From positions 78,280,948-78,344,947 of the forward strand of contig OY754464.1 in NCBI GenBank assembly GCA_963575645.1: DNA of 64,000 nucleotides, in the 5' to 3' direction. Shown here in pieces: positions 63,361 through 64,000 of this stretch. Below the pieces are notes generated by a model. It did no database searches. It saw nothing but the letters and a program-made list of their open reading frames with translations, and was not told the origin of the DNA. A program made the position numbers and the translations under genes. Numbering within the stretch: position 1 is the stretch's first letter; each line of letters begins with the position of its first letter. The DNA comes from Xanthostigma xanthostigma. Lineage: Eukaryota; Arthropoda; Insecta; Raphidioptera; Raphidiidae.

Positions 63361-63660
63361 AGTAAATTATTACAAAAAAATCGATTTGATAAGAATTTTA
63401 CGAGTAATTATAAAAAATTACTTTTCTCCTAATTTTTCGTTCACGTTATCTCATGAACAAATGAACCAATTTTGATCTGGTTTGCGGCGATCGACGCAGT
63501 TTTTTTAGCCTAAGAAAGTAATTTATTACAAAAAAATCGATCTGATAACAATTTTAAGAATCATTTTAAAAAAACACTTTTTTACGATTTTTTCGTTCAC
63601 GGTATCTCGTGAACAAATGAACCGATTTTGATGCGGTTTGCGGAAATCGACGCAGTTTGT

Positions 63661-63888
63661 TAAGGAGAAGAGCTGATTAGATTTTGGAATCATTCGGTTT
63701 AGTAGTTTAGAAAATATTTTACAAAAACAAATTTTAAAAAGTTTTTGAAACTTGTTTTTTTAAGATTTCTCAAAATTTTTTGGGCCGAATCGTTTCAAAT
63801 TTTTAGGAAGTCTAAGTTCACCAAGATCACGTCCGATGCCGCAAACCGCGTTTCAGTCGGACACTCCGTTCAAAAGATATAAAAGGTT

Positions 63889-63920
<32 letters not shown>

Positions 63921-64000
63921 TACTGGTCTCGCAATATTTGTGGGGACGCAGGTTTTTTACCCATTTGTGTGGACTTGGAAGTTACGTCAACAACATTATA
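63661..64000. other. Degenerate satellite edge, then unassigned
   Basis: A CATA/CA microsatellite lies at 63890-63921. No gene is supported. Confidence 0.4.

Larger units (their letters stand above)
61940..63660. repeat. About 150-bp satellite array interrupted by an element pair
   Basis: TTTTTCGTTCACGATATCTC, GAACAAATGA, then CGATTTTGATGCGGTTTGCG and GATCGACGCAGTTTTTTTAA repeat near 61950, 62105, 62258, 63433 and 63590. The array is split between 62344 and 63361. The right-hand sequence to 63860 has further decayed pieces (GATGCCGCAAACCGC). Confidence 0.75.

Noticed and set aside
1-64000. CRISPR arrays, prophage, integron or toxin-antitoxin system
   Set aside because: Repeat units are long, adjacent without unique spacers, or transposon ends. 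Composition, splice sites, TATA/initiator promoters and element types are those of an insect nuclear genome.

Overview
The window looks like AT-rich nuclear DNA from an insect, most likely a moth or butterfly. Two repeats that I recall as widespread in Lepidoptera are present: a GGTTCCGTACCC-headed element ending in a tail that closes ACTTGACCGG (5090-6600), and an AACCGACTTC-headed repeat (35585). This assignment is from memory and was not checked against a database. There are no prokaryotic operons, CRISPR arrays or long intact genes. Almost all of the 64 kb is transposable-element debris, much of it nested.

One credible host-gene segment is present. A first coding exon on the minus strand (38838-39318) encodes a basic, Ser/Arg-rich N-terminus followed by a hydrophobic signal or anchor segment, and ends at a consensus GTGAGT donor. 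A GC- and CpG-rich 1 kb upstream (39319-40330) looks like its 5' UTR and promoter. A frameshifted THAP zinc-finger exon lies at 54192-54350.

DNA transposons can often be delimited by target-site duplications (TSDs) visible in the sequence. hAT elements with 8-bp TSDs are at 3998-4843 (with a transposase C-terminal dimerisation relic), 19783-20131, 26434-27829, 28644-28967 and 35055-35339. TA-flanked mariner/pogo-type elements include three copies of a 570-bp element carrying a transposase fragment (1-547, 43648-44219, 52934-53506), pogo-like elements at 45246-45685 and 48270-48798, and a near-perfect 400-bp hairpin at 31813-32214. A PIF/Harbinger relic is at 42612-43392 and a TTAA-flanked piggyBac-like MITE at 41513-41797. 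One Helitron family (5' TCTATACTAATAT, 3' hairpin plus CTAG) occurs at least seven times, and two copies carry a tRNA-Lys-derived insert.

Retroelements are represented by LINE reverse-transcriptase relics (17690-18452, 33187-33507), solo or partial LTRs (8774-9422, 9878-10200, 12335-12533, 29019-29335, 43533-43647), a six-unit 208-bp tandem array of LTR core promoter (11097-12334), and six hammerhead-ribozyme-like motifs of the type found in Penelope-like elements (2239, 25469, 28225, 36362, 37150, 41094).

The most interesting structures are the tRNA-carrying Helitrons, the ribozyme set, the LTR promoter array, a 37-bp core/spacer repeat shared by two otherwise unrelated elements (26848-27252 and 60057-60367), a three-level nested insertion at 59137-61086, and tandem arrays of GCGCATGCGC palindromes.
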